Shown piece by piece: positions 7,506 through 14,121 of a stretch of 15,040 bases of DNA. A model generated the notes under the pieces. It was not told the origin of the DNA. It did no database searches and saw nothing but the letters and a program-made list of their open reading frames with translations. Both the position numbers and the translations under genes were made by a program. This DNA comes from Acidobacteriaceae bacterium UBA1307 (GTDB taxonomy: Bacteria; Acidobacteriota; Terriglobia; Terriglobales; Acidobacteriaceae). The stretch covers positions 1 through 15,040 of the forward strand of contig DBTV01000027.1 of NCBI GenBank assembly GCA_002307235.1, written 5' to 3'. How positions within the stretch are numbered: the first letter of the stretch is position 1; each line of letters starts with the position of its first letter.

Positions 7506-7530
7506 AAAACAAAACCGCCTTGTAACAAGG
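7506..7530 (-). terminator. Possible terminator downstream of the aldolase gene
   Basis: On the minus strand CCTTG-TTA-CAAGG forms a 5-bp stem followed by CGGTTTTGTTTTG. The stem is short and the T tract interrupted. It lies about 67 nt past the aldolase stop, beyond a stronger 8-bp hairpin at 7549-7530. Confidence 0.4.
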
Positions 7531-7549
7531 GCACGGCTTCAGCCGTGCC
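7530..7549. repeat. Perfect 8-bp hairpin GGCACGGC-TTCA-GCCGTGCC
   Basis: This is a perfect inverted repeat with a 4-nt loop, 47 bp past the aldolase stop codon. It shares its GGCTTCAGCC core with the hairpin at 24-35 and resembles the GGGCTTTAGCCC hairpin at 7572-7583. I read it as a member of a small hairpin-repeat family that may also act as an mRNA 3' end. Confidence 0.6.
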
Positions 7550-7596
7550 AAAACACGCAATAAAACAATGCGGGCTTTAGCCCCTGAACACAAAAG

Positions 7597-8493
7597 CTAA
7601 CAGCTAGCAGCGAACGTCTCGTACCACCCCTCAAACCACCGCGCAATCTCCGCCATCTGCGCCGCCCGGCCCGCCGACACCGGAAGCGCATACCGCGCCT
7701 TCGCCAGCGTACGAGCTTCCCCAACCACCTTCAAACCCCACGGCGTCGGCAGCACATCAATCTGCGCAATAAACTCCTTCAACAACGCCGCCGCCTGCTC
7801 AAACTTTCCATCCCCCGGCGCGTTCGCAAACAGCGCCTGAATCACCTCCGGCAACACGCACGCCACGCCAGAAACCACGCCATCGCACACCCCCTCGGAC
7901 AACGCCTGCGCCAACGCTCCGTCATTGCCAATGATCCGCGTCACCCCAAGCCCCGCCTGCGTCATCGCCCGCATCGTCTCCAACGACCCGCTCGAATCCT
8001 TCACGCCAATAATGTTCTTGTGCTCGCTGAGCAGCCGCAACGACGTCGCCGTCTCATAGCCCGAGGTAAACTGCGGCAGGTTATACAGCAGCACCGGAAC
8101 CGGCGAAGCCTCCGCCAGTGCACCCGCAAACGCCTCCACGTCCTCCTGCTTGTACGGAAAAAAATACGGCGGCGGAGCCAGCAATCCCACCGCCCCCGCC
8201 TTCGCCGCCTGCTCCGCCAGCCGCAACGAATCCTCAAAGCACCCGGCACCCACCCCGCATAACAACTTCGTCTCTGCCGGCACCACCCGCCGCGTCACCT
8301 CAAACACCCGCGCCGACTCTTCGAGCGTCACCCGGCTAAACTCGCCCGTCGCCCCGTTCAGCGCAAACTGCCTGATCCCCTTCCCGAGAAGAAACTCCAA
8401 ATTCGTCTCCAGCGCCCGCTCGTCCAACCTGCCGTCTGCCTCGCGCGGCAACAACACCGCCGCAAAAATTCCCTTCACCGCATGCTCAGTCAT
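7597..8493 (-). CDS. DHDPS/N-acetylneuraminate lyase superfamily aldolase
   Basis: At 298 residues this is the normal length for the DapA/NanA class I aldolase family, a cytoplasmic TIM barrel using a Schiff-base lysine. Visible landmarks are the pyruvate-binding loop NGATGE (46-51; GTTGE in many members), the catalytic Tyr137 in YNLPQF and the Schiff-base Lys165 in IIGVKDSSG. True dihydrodipicolinate synthases have Arg five residues after that Tyr; here it is Phe142, so lysine biosynthesis is unlikely. A 2-keto-3-deoxy sugar acid or sialic acid is a better guess for the substrate, cleaved to pyruvate plus an aldehyde. I chose ATG 8493 because the conserved fold starts there (KGIFAAVLLP) and GGAGAG lies upstream; an in-frame ATG at 8601 would place the strong promoter inside the coding region. 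The regulator gene is upstream and the permease gene downstream. Confidence 0.88.
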   Translation of the reverse strand: MTEHAVKGIFAAVLLPREADGRLDERALETNLEFLLGKGIRQFALNGATGEFSRVTLEESARVFEVTRRVVPAETKLLCGVGAGCFEDSLRLAEQAAKAGAVGLLAPPPYFFPYKQEDVEAFAGALAEASPVPVLLYNLPQFTSGYETATSLRLLSEHKNIIGVKDSSGSLETMRAMTQAGLGVTRIIGNDGALAQALSEGVCDGVVSGVACVLPEVIQALFANAPGDGKFEQAAALLKEFIAQIDVLPTPWGLKVVGEARTLAKARYALPVSAGRAAQMAEIARWFEGWYETFAASC

Positions 8494-8558
8494 TTTCTTC
8501 GACACTCTCCAAAATTCCGCCCCCCGGCACGCACGCACCGTGGACAAATTCGAGAAGA

Positions 8559-8587
8559 TTATAGCCACACCGCATTCATACTGTCGA
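8559..8587 (-). promoter_or_regulatory. Strong sigma70-type promoter of the aldolase gene
   Basis: On the minus strand, TCGACA (8587-8582) and a perfect TATAAT (8564-8559) are separated by 17 bp. The expected transcript start is near 8552, giving a leader of about 59 nt before ATG 8493. The -35 lies inside the palindrome CTGTCGACAG (8581-8590). Confidence 0.7.
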
Positions 8588-8590
8588 CAG
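8581..8590. promoter_or_regulatory. Candidate operator CTGTCGACAG over the aldolase -35
   Basis: This perfect 10-bp palindrome overlaps the -35 box. TGTCGACAG followed by N-ATG recurs at 9738-9750, upstream of the gntR-type gene. A repressor bound here would block RNA polymerase. The adjacent FCD-type regulator is the obvious candidate, by inference. Confidence 0.45.
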
Positions 8591-8718
8591 AATGGCGACA
8601 TAAAAATCCTCCCTTAACGAGCCTCTTATTGCCAAAAAATACGCCCACGCCGCACCTCAGAATGCACTTACGGGCGACTTCTTCTGGAATCCGCGCAAGC
8701 ATCTCATTCCAAAAGCAA

Positions 8719-8743
8719 TGCGCGCAGGCAACCCCTGCGCGCA
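8719..8743 (-). terminator. Terminator-like hairpin after the regulator gene
   Basis: TGCGCGCAGG and CCTGCGCGCA form a perfect 10-bp GC-rich stem with a 5-nt loop, 22 nt past the regulator's TAA. On the minus strand it is followed by TTGCTTTTGG, an imperfect T tract. It probably separates the regulator transcript from the aldolase promoter. Confidence 0.65.
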
Positions 8744-8765
8744 GATTCTGTCGTTTTCCGGTTTT

Positions 8766-9578
8766 TTATAGCGTAATCGTCTTTTTTTTGCGTCGTGGAG
8801 CAAGTACAAGTGGTTGATATACATCGAGAAAGGCCGGCAGGCTCTTGCGCATCGCCGCCTCCCTCACATGCTGGTCATACTCGGCCAACCGTTCCCTCTG
8901 GCTTCCCTGAATATGCTCACTCAGCAACCGGCAAGTCTGAGCCTCGTCGCCGCGCGCAATGCACTCCACTAACTCCTTATGTTGCTGATGGATGCGCTTG
9001 AGTGCCGCCGCGTCGTGGCTCTCCCGGCGTATCGTGAAGATGCGCAGCAAAAGCCGCGTATCGTTCACAACCTTATGAATACGCAGGTTTTGCGCCAAAC
9101 CAATCAAAAGCGCGTGAAAACTCAGATCCGCCGCCAAAAGCCGGTTCGTTTCCGCAGCATCCAGCGCCCGATACCCCGATCTAACCAGTTCATCATGAAG
9201 CACTTGAACCGATTCCACCAGCGCCTCAAGCTGCACCCGGTCCTCTTCGCGCATCAGACCCAGCCGAGCCACCTTGCCCACCGCATACGTTTCAAGGGCC
9301 TCCCGTAACTCATAGGTATCAATGATGTTCTCGCGCGTCAACTGCACCACGAAGACCCCGCCGACGCTGTTTTGCTCAAGTACCCCCTCGGCCACAAGCT
9401 GGCTGATCGCCTCGCGCACCGGCGTCCGGCTGCTCCCCATCTCCCGCGCTAAATCCAATTCTGACAACGAACTACCGGCAGCCATCTCCCCCGTAGCAAT
9501 CCTTCGCTGAATCTCCAGGTACACCTTCTGCCGGATGGATATTCCTGCTGCCTCCGTCTTTTTTCGTCCTCGCGGCAT
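8766..9578 (-). CDS. GntR-family transcriptional regulator, FCD (FadR) subfamily
   Basis: The 270-residue protein has an N-terminal winged helix-turn-helix (about 15-80) with the GntR signature SELDLAREMGSSRTPVREAI (39-58). A C-terminal all-helical FCD effector domain covers about 85-240. The FCD metal ligands appear present: Asp151 and His155 in DLSFH, His200 in HQQH and His222 in SEHI. Such regulators usually bind a small carboxylate or sugar acid and often repress a neighbouring catabolic operon. The tail is basic (RRKKK). I chose ATG 9578, preceded by a G-rich GCGGGGGGCG; a TTG at 9611 would add 11 residues. It has its own promoter (9690-9718) and a terminator-like hairpin, and lies just upstream of the aldolase gene, whose product chemistry fits its likely effector class. 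Confidence 0.88.
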   Translation of the reverse strand: MPRGRKKTEAAGISIRQKVYLEIQRRIATGEMAAGSSLSELDLAREMGSSRTPVREAISQLVAEGVLEQNSVGGVFVVQLTRENIIDTYELREALETYAVGKVARLGLMREEDRVQLEALVESVQVLHDELVRSGYRALDAAETNRLLAADLSFHALLIGLAQNLRIHKVVNDTRLLLRIFTIRRESHDAAALKRIHQQHKELVECIARGDEAQTCRLLSEHIQGSQRERLAEYDQHVREAAMRKSLPAFLDVYQPLVLAPRRKKKTITL

Positions 9579-9595
9579 TCGCCCCCCGCATGATA

Positions 9596-9612
9596 ATTGA
9601 CTATTTTTCAAT
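9596..9612. promoter_or_regulatory. Inverted repeat ATTGA-N7-TCAAT before the regulator gene
   Basis: A short AT-rich dyad lies 17 bp upstream of ATG 9578, in the untranslated leader. It could be an autoregulatory site, but short dyads of this kind are common by chance. Confidence 0.25.
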
Positions 9613-9689
9613 CGTTTGCATCAACCGCATCACACTCCGCGCCTTCCTGCGGCACCCGCGATGACTGCTAAACTTTTTCACAACGAGCG

Positions 9690-9718
9690 ATTCTACGTTT
9701 CCCCTCTCTGTCTGTCTA
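9690..9718 (-). promoter_or_regulatory. Sigma70-type promoter of the regulator gene
   Basis: On the minus strand TAGACA (9718-9713) and TAGAAT (9695-9690) are separated by 17 bp, each one mismatch from consensus. The expected start is near 9683, giving a leader of about 105 nt. The palindrome TGTCGACA at 9738-9745 lies about 20 bp upstream of the -35. Confidence 0.6.
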
Positions 9719-9737
9719 TTCTTCTCGGCGTGAAGCA

Positions 9738-9746
9738 TGTCGACAG
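9738..9746. promoter_or_regulatory. Second TGTCGACAG site, upstream of the regulator gene
   Basis: TGTCGACA is an 8-bp palindrome followed by G. With its flank it reads TGTCGACAGCATG, compared with TGTCGACAGAATG at the aldolase promoter (12 of 13 bases). The pairing of this site with the -35 palindrome at 8581-8590 suggests shared control or autoregulation. Confidence 0.4.
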
Positions 9747-9795
9747 CATGAATGCCGCGCAGATATCCTCAAAGCATTCATTGACTTACAAAAGA

Positions 9796-11262
9796 TCAGG
9801 CCTTGGCAGCCAACTTGCCAGTCCGCAGCGGCACCCAGAACCTGAAGCTGGCGCCATGCCCAGCTTCGCTCGTAACCTCAATGCCACCTTGATGGACAAG
9901 CAAAATGGCGCGCACAATCGCCAACCCCATGCCGGATCCTTTGCGCGAATGTTTCTTTTGGCCTCGATAAAACTTCTCAAAGATCAGGGGTAGGTCTTTG
10001 GCGTCGATCCCCGGCCCATCGTCTTCCACCGTAAACTGAAGCCTGTCTTCCACTTGCGCGCACCGCACCGTTACATGCGTGCCCGCCGGCGTATGCGAAG
10101 CCACGTTTTCCAGCAGGTGATGCAGCACGCGCCCAATCAGGTGCTCATCGAGCCAAACCGTCGCCGTGGCAATCGATTCCTCCACCACGACGCTCACCCT
10201 ATCTTCAGCAAGTACACGACTTACGGACTCGACGGCCTGTTCCAGAAAGGCCTGCGGCGACTGCGGCGCGCAGTGCACCGTCACTGCATGCGCGTCGATT
10301 TCCGCCATCTCCACCGCCTCGCCAATCAACTGATCGAGCCGCGCCGCCTCCTCGTCGATAATCGCCGCCAGGTCTGTACGGCTTTCATGATCAAGGTTTT
10401 GCGAGGTGTGCAGGGTCGAGGCCGCCGCCCGAATCGAGGTCAACGGCGTGCGCAATTCATGCGTCAGCGAGTCCGTCAGCGCGGTCCGCAGCCGCTCCGA
10501 CTCCCGCGCCGCTTCCAGTTTTGTCGATGCCTCAATCGTCATCGCCCGTGCGACGGCAATCGCTGTCTGCGCAGCAATGGCCGTCGCCAACTCATGCGAC
10601 AAACTCGCCGGCTTCCACCCCAAAGCGCCAATAGGCTCGAGCCCCAACATGAGCGTAATCGCCGCGTATTCACCGGGGATATCCGTCATCATGGTCGGGC
10701 CTTGCGCCATGGCCTTCAGGCTGTTTTCGATGCTCATCGGCAGATCACTCGACGCGGACTGAAAGCGATCGCGCGCGCGCACGTAAAGAACCACGCCCTC
10801 CAGAGAAAAAATCCGCGCAATCACGCGCGGCAACTCACGCATCAGCCCGTCGGCATCCTCGTAGAGCATCATCTCCTGGCCGAGTTCGTAGAGCCGCTCA
10901 ACCTCCCGCCGCCGCAACTCGGCCTGATGCGCCTGGTTGCGCGCCTGTTCCGCGACACGGCTGACAACAACGCTGCTGGCCATGAAAGAAAATAGCGCGG
11001 CCCACTGCTGCACGCCAATGATTTCCAGGGTTCGATAGGGTGGCAGAAAAAAATAGTCAAAGCCCGCCGCGCAGAGCAATGCCATGTAGAGCGAGAGCCG
11101 ATATCCCATCTGCGATGCGAACCAGACGACGAGGGTGAGAAAGACCAGCCCGGCCGTTGGCGCATTCACGCCAGTTTCCACCAACACGAAGGTTGCGGCG
11201 ATGGTAGCCGCCGTTGCCCACAGCCATTGCATGATCTCGGTTTTGATCGTCCTCGGTTGCAT
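9796..11262 (-). CDS. kdpD: KdpD-type sensor histidine kinase lacking the N-terminal KdpD/USP half
   Basis: The 488-residue protein has a membrane region with about four hydrophobic segments (11-105, resembling the DUF4118 domain of KdpD), then a GAF-like region (about 125-240). A HisKA domain follows with phospho-acceptor His268 in SLTHELRTPLTS, and an HATPase with Asn386, DDGPGID (414-420) and GSGMGLAI (442-449). It should phosphorylate KdpE in response to potassium limitation. E. coli KdpD is about 894 residues; here the roughly 390-residue cytoplasmic KdpD and USP domains are absent. A separate gene for them may lie outside the window. ATG 11262 has GGGAAG upstream; an upstream ATG at 11310 has no ribosome-binding site, and an extension to 11334 would overlap the start of kdpE. 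The gene is divergent from kdpE across 62 bp. Confidence 0.85.
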   Translation of the reverse strand: MQPRTIKTEIMQWLWATAATIAATFVLVETGVNAPTAGLVFLTLVVWFASQMGYRLSLYMALLCAAGFDYFFLPPYRTLEIIGVQQWAALFSFMASSVVVSRVAEQARNQAHQAELRRREVERLYELGQEMMLYEDADGLMRELPRVIARIFSLEGVVLYVRARDRFQSASSDLPMSIENSLKAMAQGPTMMTDIPGEYAAITLMLGLEPIGALGWKPASLSHELATAIAAQTAIAVARAMTIEASTKLEAARESERLRTALTDSLTHELRTPLTSIRAAASTLHTSQNLDHESRTDLAAIIDEEAARLDQLIGEAVEMAEIDAHAVTVHCAPQSPQAFLEQAVESVSRVLAEDRVSVVVEESIATATVWLDEHLIGRVLHHLLENVASHTPAGTHVTVRCAQVEDRLQFTVEDDGPGIDAKDLPLIFEKFYRGQKKHSRKGSGMGLAIVRAILLVHQGGIEVTSEAGHGASFRFWVPLRTGKLAAKA

Positions 11263-11324
11263 GATTCTTCCCGCATGATACAGTTCTTGGCGGGCGATGT
11301 AATCTTCCATGAAAGAAAAAAAAC

Positions 11325-12053
11325 ATGAGCGCAAAAGTTCTGATCATCGATGACGAGCCGCAAATTACGCGCGTTCTGCGCGCATCCCTCGCCGTACAAC
11401 GCTACGACGTGCACATTGCCAACGACCCGGAAGAGGGACTGCGCATCTTCGCGGACTGGTCCCCCGATCTGGTGATTACCGACCTGATGATGCCCGAGGT
11501 GAGCGGCGTTGAGATCTGCCGCACGATTCGCACACAGGCACAGACACCGATCATCGTGCTTTCGGTGCGCAACCATGAACGAGCAAAGATTGAAGCGCTC
11601 GACGCCGGTGCCGATGACTATGTGACCAAGCCCTTCGGCATCGCGGAACTGCTGGCGCGCGTGCGCGCCCACTTGCGTCGCGCCCCACAAGGCACAGGCT
11701 CGCAGATTGCAGCAGGCGATTTCTTTTTGGATATCGAAGCTCACTGCATCAACGTCTGCAACAAGCCGATTCACCTCACGCCCAAGGAATTTGATCTTTT
11801 GGCGCATCTGGCGCGCAATGCTGGAAAGGTGATCACGCATCGCGCGCTGTTGACCGCGGTCTGGGGCGCGCAGTCGAGCTATCAGCCCGAATATCTGCGC
11901 GTCTTCGTTGGGCAATTACGCAAAAAACTTGAAGCCGCGGCGGGCAAGCACTATGTGCAGACGGAGCCGTGGGTCGGCTATCGCTTTGTCCCGGAAGGAA
12001 TCGAGCGCAACAATCAGGCCATAGCGCACGCAGAAGAAGATCCGTCCTTATAA
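11325..12053 (+). CDS. kdpE: KdpE, OmpR-family response regulator
   Basis: The 242-residue protein has a receiver domain (1-120) with acidic Asp9/Asp10, phospho-acceptor Asp53 in VITDLMMPEVSG, and Lys102 in DDYVTKPF. An OmpR/PhoB winged helix follows (about 130-228) with LTPKEFDLLAHLARN, the recognition-helix segment PEYLRVFVGQLRKKLE and the terminal wing VGYRFVPE. Its partner should be the divergent kinase, its target the kdpFABC operon that follows on the same strand. The last residues beyond FVPEG are a short polar tail. The ribosome-binding site is poor (GAAAGAAAA before ATG). In E. coli kdpDE lies after kdpFABC; here kdpE precedes it. Confidence 0.9.
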   Translation: MSAKVLIIDDEPQITRVLRASLAVQRYDVHIANDPEEGLRIFADWSPDLVITDLMMPEVSGVEICRTIRTQAQTPIIVLSVRNHERAKIEALDAGADDYVTKPFGIAELLARVRAHLRRAPQGTGSQIAAGDFFLDIEAHCINVCNKPIHLTPKEFDLLAHLARNAGKVITHRALLTAVWGAQSSYQPEYLRVFVGQLRKKLEAAAGKHYVQTEPWVGYRFVPEGIERNNQAIAHAEEDPSL

Positions 12054-12192
12054 ACTTTTTAGAGAATCCTTTCTCCTTTTCCACCTCTCTGCTTGCAGAA
12101 TCACTCTTGGGCACATGCATGTGCACCGAGGCACGCAACGATTGCGTACCTGTATTGCGCCGGACAGCCTCCGGCATTGAGTGAGGTCTGCG
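12054..12192 (+). promoter_or_regulatory. kdp leader with three inverted repeats
   Basis: This 139-bp gap separates kdpE from the small membrane ORF. It contains a perfect 14-bp palindrome GCACATGCATGTGC (12111-12124), an inverted repeat ACGCAA-CGA-TTGCGT (12133-12147) and a GCCGGA-CAGCC-TCCGGC hairpin (12159-12175). I see no convincing -10/-35 pair; TTGCAG at 12094 is only a weak -35. It probably holds the kdp promoter and a KdpE-binding site, by context. Confidence 0.5.
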
Positions 12193-12279
12193 ATGCAAGA
12201 CATCGTTATGCTTTTGTTGACCGCTTCCTTTTTCACCGTGGCCTTTGTTTACGTGAAGGCCTGTCAGAAGTTGAGGTAG
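12193..12279 (+). CDS. 28-residue membrane microprotein upstream of kdpF
   Basis: The ORF encodes MQDIVMLLLTASFFTVAFVY followed by VKACQKLR: one hydrophobic helix (about 4-20) with a basic, Cys-containing tail on the presumed cytoplasmic side. GTGAGG lies about 6 nt before ATG. Its last codons (TTGAGG) supply the ribosome-binding site for kdpF, whose ATG begins 3 nt after this TAG, so the two are probably translationally coupled. Tiny single-helix ORFs directly before kdpF/kdpA are, to my recollection, seen in other high-GC kdp operons, but I know no assigned function. By position it may be an accessory subunit or regulator of the KdpFABC complex. It is not KdpF, which follows. Confidence 0.65.
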   Translation: MQDIVMLLLTASFFTVAFVYVKACQKLR

Positions 12280-12281
12280 CC

Positions 12282-12371
12282 ATGGACATCATGACCATTG
12301 TCGCTCTTGCGCTTGCGGTACTGCTGCTCGGGTATCTGGTCTTTACCCTGCTTGCTCCGGAGAAATTCTAA
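12282..12371 (+). CDS. kdpF: KdpF, small subunit of the potassium-transporting ATPase
   Basis: The 29-residue single-span protein (MDIMTIVALALAVLLLGYLV, then FTLLAPEKF) matches the length and end pattern of KdpF, which also has 29 residues in E. coli and typically ends in a P-E-x-F-like segment. KdpF is a lipid-like stabiliser of the KdpFABC complex in the inner membrane. Its ribosome-binding site (GAGG) is inside the end of the preceding microprotein gene. Its TAA ends one base before the kdpA ATG. Confidence 0.85.
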   Translation: MDIMTIVALALAVLLLGYLVFTLLAPEKF

Positions 12372-12372
12372 G

Positions 12373-14097
12373 ATGACCTCGAATGGCTGGCTTCAATTTG
12401 CGATCTTCTCTCTGCTTCTTCTCGCCACCGTGCGTCCGGTAGGCATCTACCTGGCCCGCGTCCTCGAAGGCGAGCGCACCTGGCTGACGCCGGTTCTGCG
12501 TCCCATCGAACGGCTGCTCTATAAACTCTGCGGCGTACGTGCTGAGTCCGAGATGAACTGGCGGCAATACGCCTTTGCCGTGCTGGGATTTTCCGCTGTC
12601 TCGCTCGTGTTGACCTACATCATCGAACGCGCGCAGGCCCTGCTGCCGCTGAACCCACAGCATCTGCCGAATGTCGGCGCGGATCTGGCCTGGAACACGG
12701 CCGCGAGCTTTACGACCAACACCAACTGGCAGTCGTATGTGCCCGAGACGACGATGAGCTATCTGACGCAGATGGCCGCGCTCGCCACGCATAACTTCTT
12801 CTCGGCCGCGGTCGGCATCGTCGTCGCCATCGCTCTGGTGCGCGGCATCAAGCGCACCGGCTCGCAGACCATCGGCAACTTCTGGGTCGATATGACGCGC
12901 ACGCTTCTCTACGTGCTTCTGCCCGGCGCGATTCTCTACGCACTGCTGCTGGTGGCGCAGGGCGTGCCGCAGAATCTGCATGCCTACACAGCCGCGCACA
13001 CGCTGGAGAATGCCGCGCAGACCATCGCGCAGGGCCCGGTCGCATCACAGGAAGCGATCAAGATGCTCGGCACCAATGGCGGCGGATTTTTCAATGCCAA
13101 CTCGGCGCATCCCTTCGAGAATCCGACACCCTTCAGCAATCTTCTGCAGATGCTGTCGATCTTCATCCTCCCGGCCGGACTCACCTATACGCTGGGCCAC
13201 ATGACCGGCTCGCGCGGTCATGGATGGGCCGTCTTTGCCGCGATGTTTGCGCTGTTCGCCGTGGGCTTCGTCACGGTCTACTGGGCAGAGTCGCAGCCGC
13301 ACCCGCTGCTTCACAGCGTGGCGCAAACAACCACGGCAACCGCACCCGGCGGCAACATGGAGGGCAAGGAGGTTCGCTTCGGCATCATGAACTCTTCCCT
13401 GTTTGCCACGGTGACCACCGACGCCAGTTGCGGCGCGGTCAACAGCATGCACGACAGCTTTTCTCCGCTCGGCGGCATGGTCGTGCTCACCAATATTCTG
13501 CTCGGCGAGGTGATCTTCGGCGGCGTTGGCTCGGGACTCTATGGCATGTTGATCTTCGTCGTACTGGCGGTCTTCATCGCAGGACTGATGGTCGGCCGCA
13601 CGCCGGAGTATCTCGGCAAGAAGATTGATGGCTTCGACGTGAAGATGTCGATGCTCTATGCGCTGATCTTTCCGCTGATCATTCTGCCGCTGACGGCCAT
13701 CTTCGTGCTGTCGCCTACGGTGGGTCTTTCTTCGCTGAACAACGCCGGGCCACACGGGCTGAGCGAGATCTTCTACGCCTTCAGTTCGAGCGCGGGCAAC
13801 AACGGTTCAGCCTTCGCGGGCCTGAATGCGAACACCTGGTGGTACAACGTCATGCTTGGCTTCACCATGCTGGCAGGCCGCCTGTTGATGATGATTCCCG
13901 TGCTGGCACTGGCGGGAAACCTCGCGCAGAAAAAGAGCGTGCCGCCTTCGCCCGGCACCTTCCCCGTGAATGGCGCACTGTTCACCGTGCTGCTGATCGG
14001 CGTGGTCATCATTCTCGGCGCGCTCACCTTCTTCCCGGCGCTGAGCCTGGGCCCGGTGCTCGAGCACCTGGTGCTCAAGGCCGGCCAACTTTTTTAA
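12373..14097 (+). CDS. kdpA: KdpA, potassium-binding channel-like subunit
   Basis: The 574-residue polytopic protein (E. coli KdpA has 557) carries the four pore-loop selectivity segments of this family: TNTNWQ at 115-120, GTNGGGFFNANSAHPFENPT at 233-252, TTDASCGAVN at 348-357 and SAGNNGSAF at 473-481. KdpA selects and carries K+ through the high-affinity KdpFABC pump, powered by KdpB. The gene begins one base after kdpF, with GGAG inside the end of kdpF as likely ribosome-binding site, so the operon is tightly packed. kdpB follows after 24 bp. Segment 305-335 is a hydrophilic periplasmic loop. Nothing appears broken. Upstream in-frame codons overlap kdpF and lack a ribosome-binding site. Confidence 0.97.
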   Translation: MTSNGWLQFAIFSLLLLATVRPVGIYLARVLEGERTWLTPVLRPIERLLYKLCGVRAESEMNWRQYAFAVLGFSAVSLVLTYIIERAQALLPLNPQHLPNVGADLAWNTAASFTTNTNWQSYVPETTMSYLTQMAALATHNFFSAAVGIVVAIALVRGIKRTGSQTIGNFWVDMTRTLLYVLLPGAILYALLLVAQGVPQNLHAYTAAHTLENAAQTIAQGPVASQEAIKMLGTNGGGFFNANSAHPFENPTPFSNLLQMLSIFILPAGLTYTLGHMTGSRGHGWAVFAAMFALFAVGFVTVYWAESQPHPLLHSVAQTTTATAPGGNMEGKEVRFGIMNSSLFATVTTDASCGAVNSMHDSFSPLGGMVVLTNILLGEVIFGGVGSGLYGMLIFVVLAVFIAGLMVGRTPEYLGKKIDGFDVKMSMLYALIFPLIILPLTAIFVLSPTVGLSSLNNAGPHGLSEIFYAFSSSAGNNGSAFAGLNANTWWYNVMLGFTMLAGRLLMMIPVLALAGNLAQKKSVPPSPGTFPVNGALFTVLLIGVVIILGALTFFPALSLGPVLEHLVLKAGQLF

Positions 14098-14121
14098 CCG
14101 TTCATCGCTGAGGACACTGTC

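Larger units (their letters stand above)
7083..7596. other. 514-bp repeat-rich gap between aldolase and permease genes
   Basis: No gene is supported. From left to right it holds the permease leader with a weak promoter candidate, TTGAAA at 7169-7164 and TGTAGG at 7146-7141 (minus, 17-bp spacer). Next are the heptad array (7220-7268), a half-copy and copy 4 of the ~75-bp repeat, a weak terminator for the aldolase gene (7506-7530), a perfect GGCACGGC-TTCA-GCCGTGCC hairpin (7530-7549) and a GGGCTTTAGCCC hairpin (7572-7583). Confidence 0.6.

Noticed and set aside
7597..8493. Naming the aldolase dapA or nanA
   Set aside because: The Arg that follows the YNxP motif in true DHDPS is Phe here, and the NanA context genes are missing. 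Only the superfamily can be supported.
8494..8601. An aldolase start at ATG 8601
   Set aside because: It would add 36 residues with no family similarity and place the near-consensus promoter inside the coding region.
12062..12080. GAGAA-TCCT-TTCTC followed by CTTTT as a terminator of kdpE
   Set aside because: The stem is only 5 bp and AT-rich, and the T tract is short. It is not distinguishable from chance.
12054..12192. A c-di-AMP (ydaO-type) riboswitch in the kdp leader
   Set aside because: The leader is short and I could not find the conserved ydaO core segments; only simple dyads are visible.
12093..12281. An in-frame N-terminal extension of kdpF through the leader
   Set aside because: KdpF is normally about 29 residues and the ATG at 12282 has a good ribosome-binding site. 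The extension has no conserved content and would read through the leader dyads.
12298..12372. A longer kdpA starting inside kdpF
   Set aside because: KdpA begins at 12373 directly after kdpF, as in other kdp operons. The extra 25 residues are kdpF sequence in another frame.
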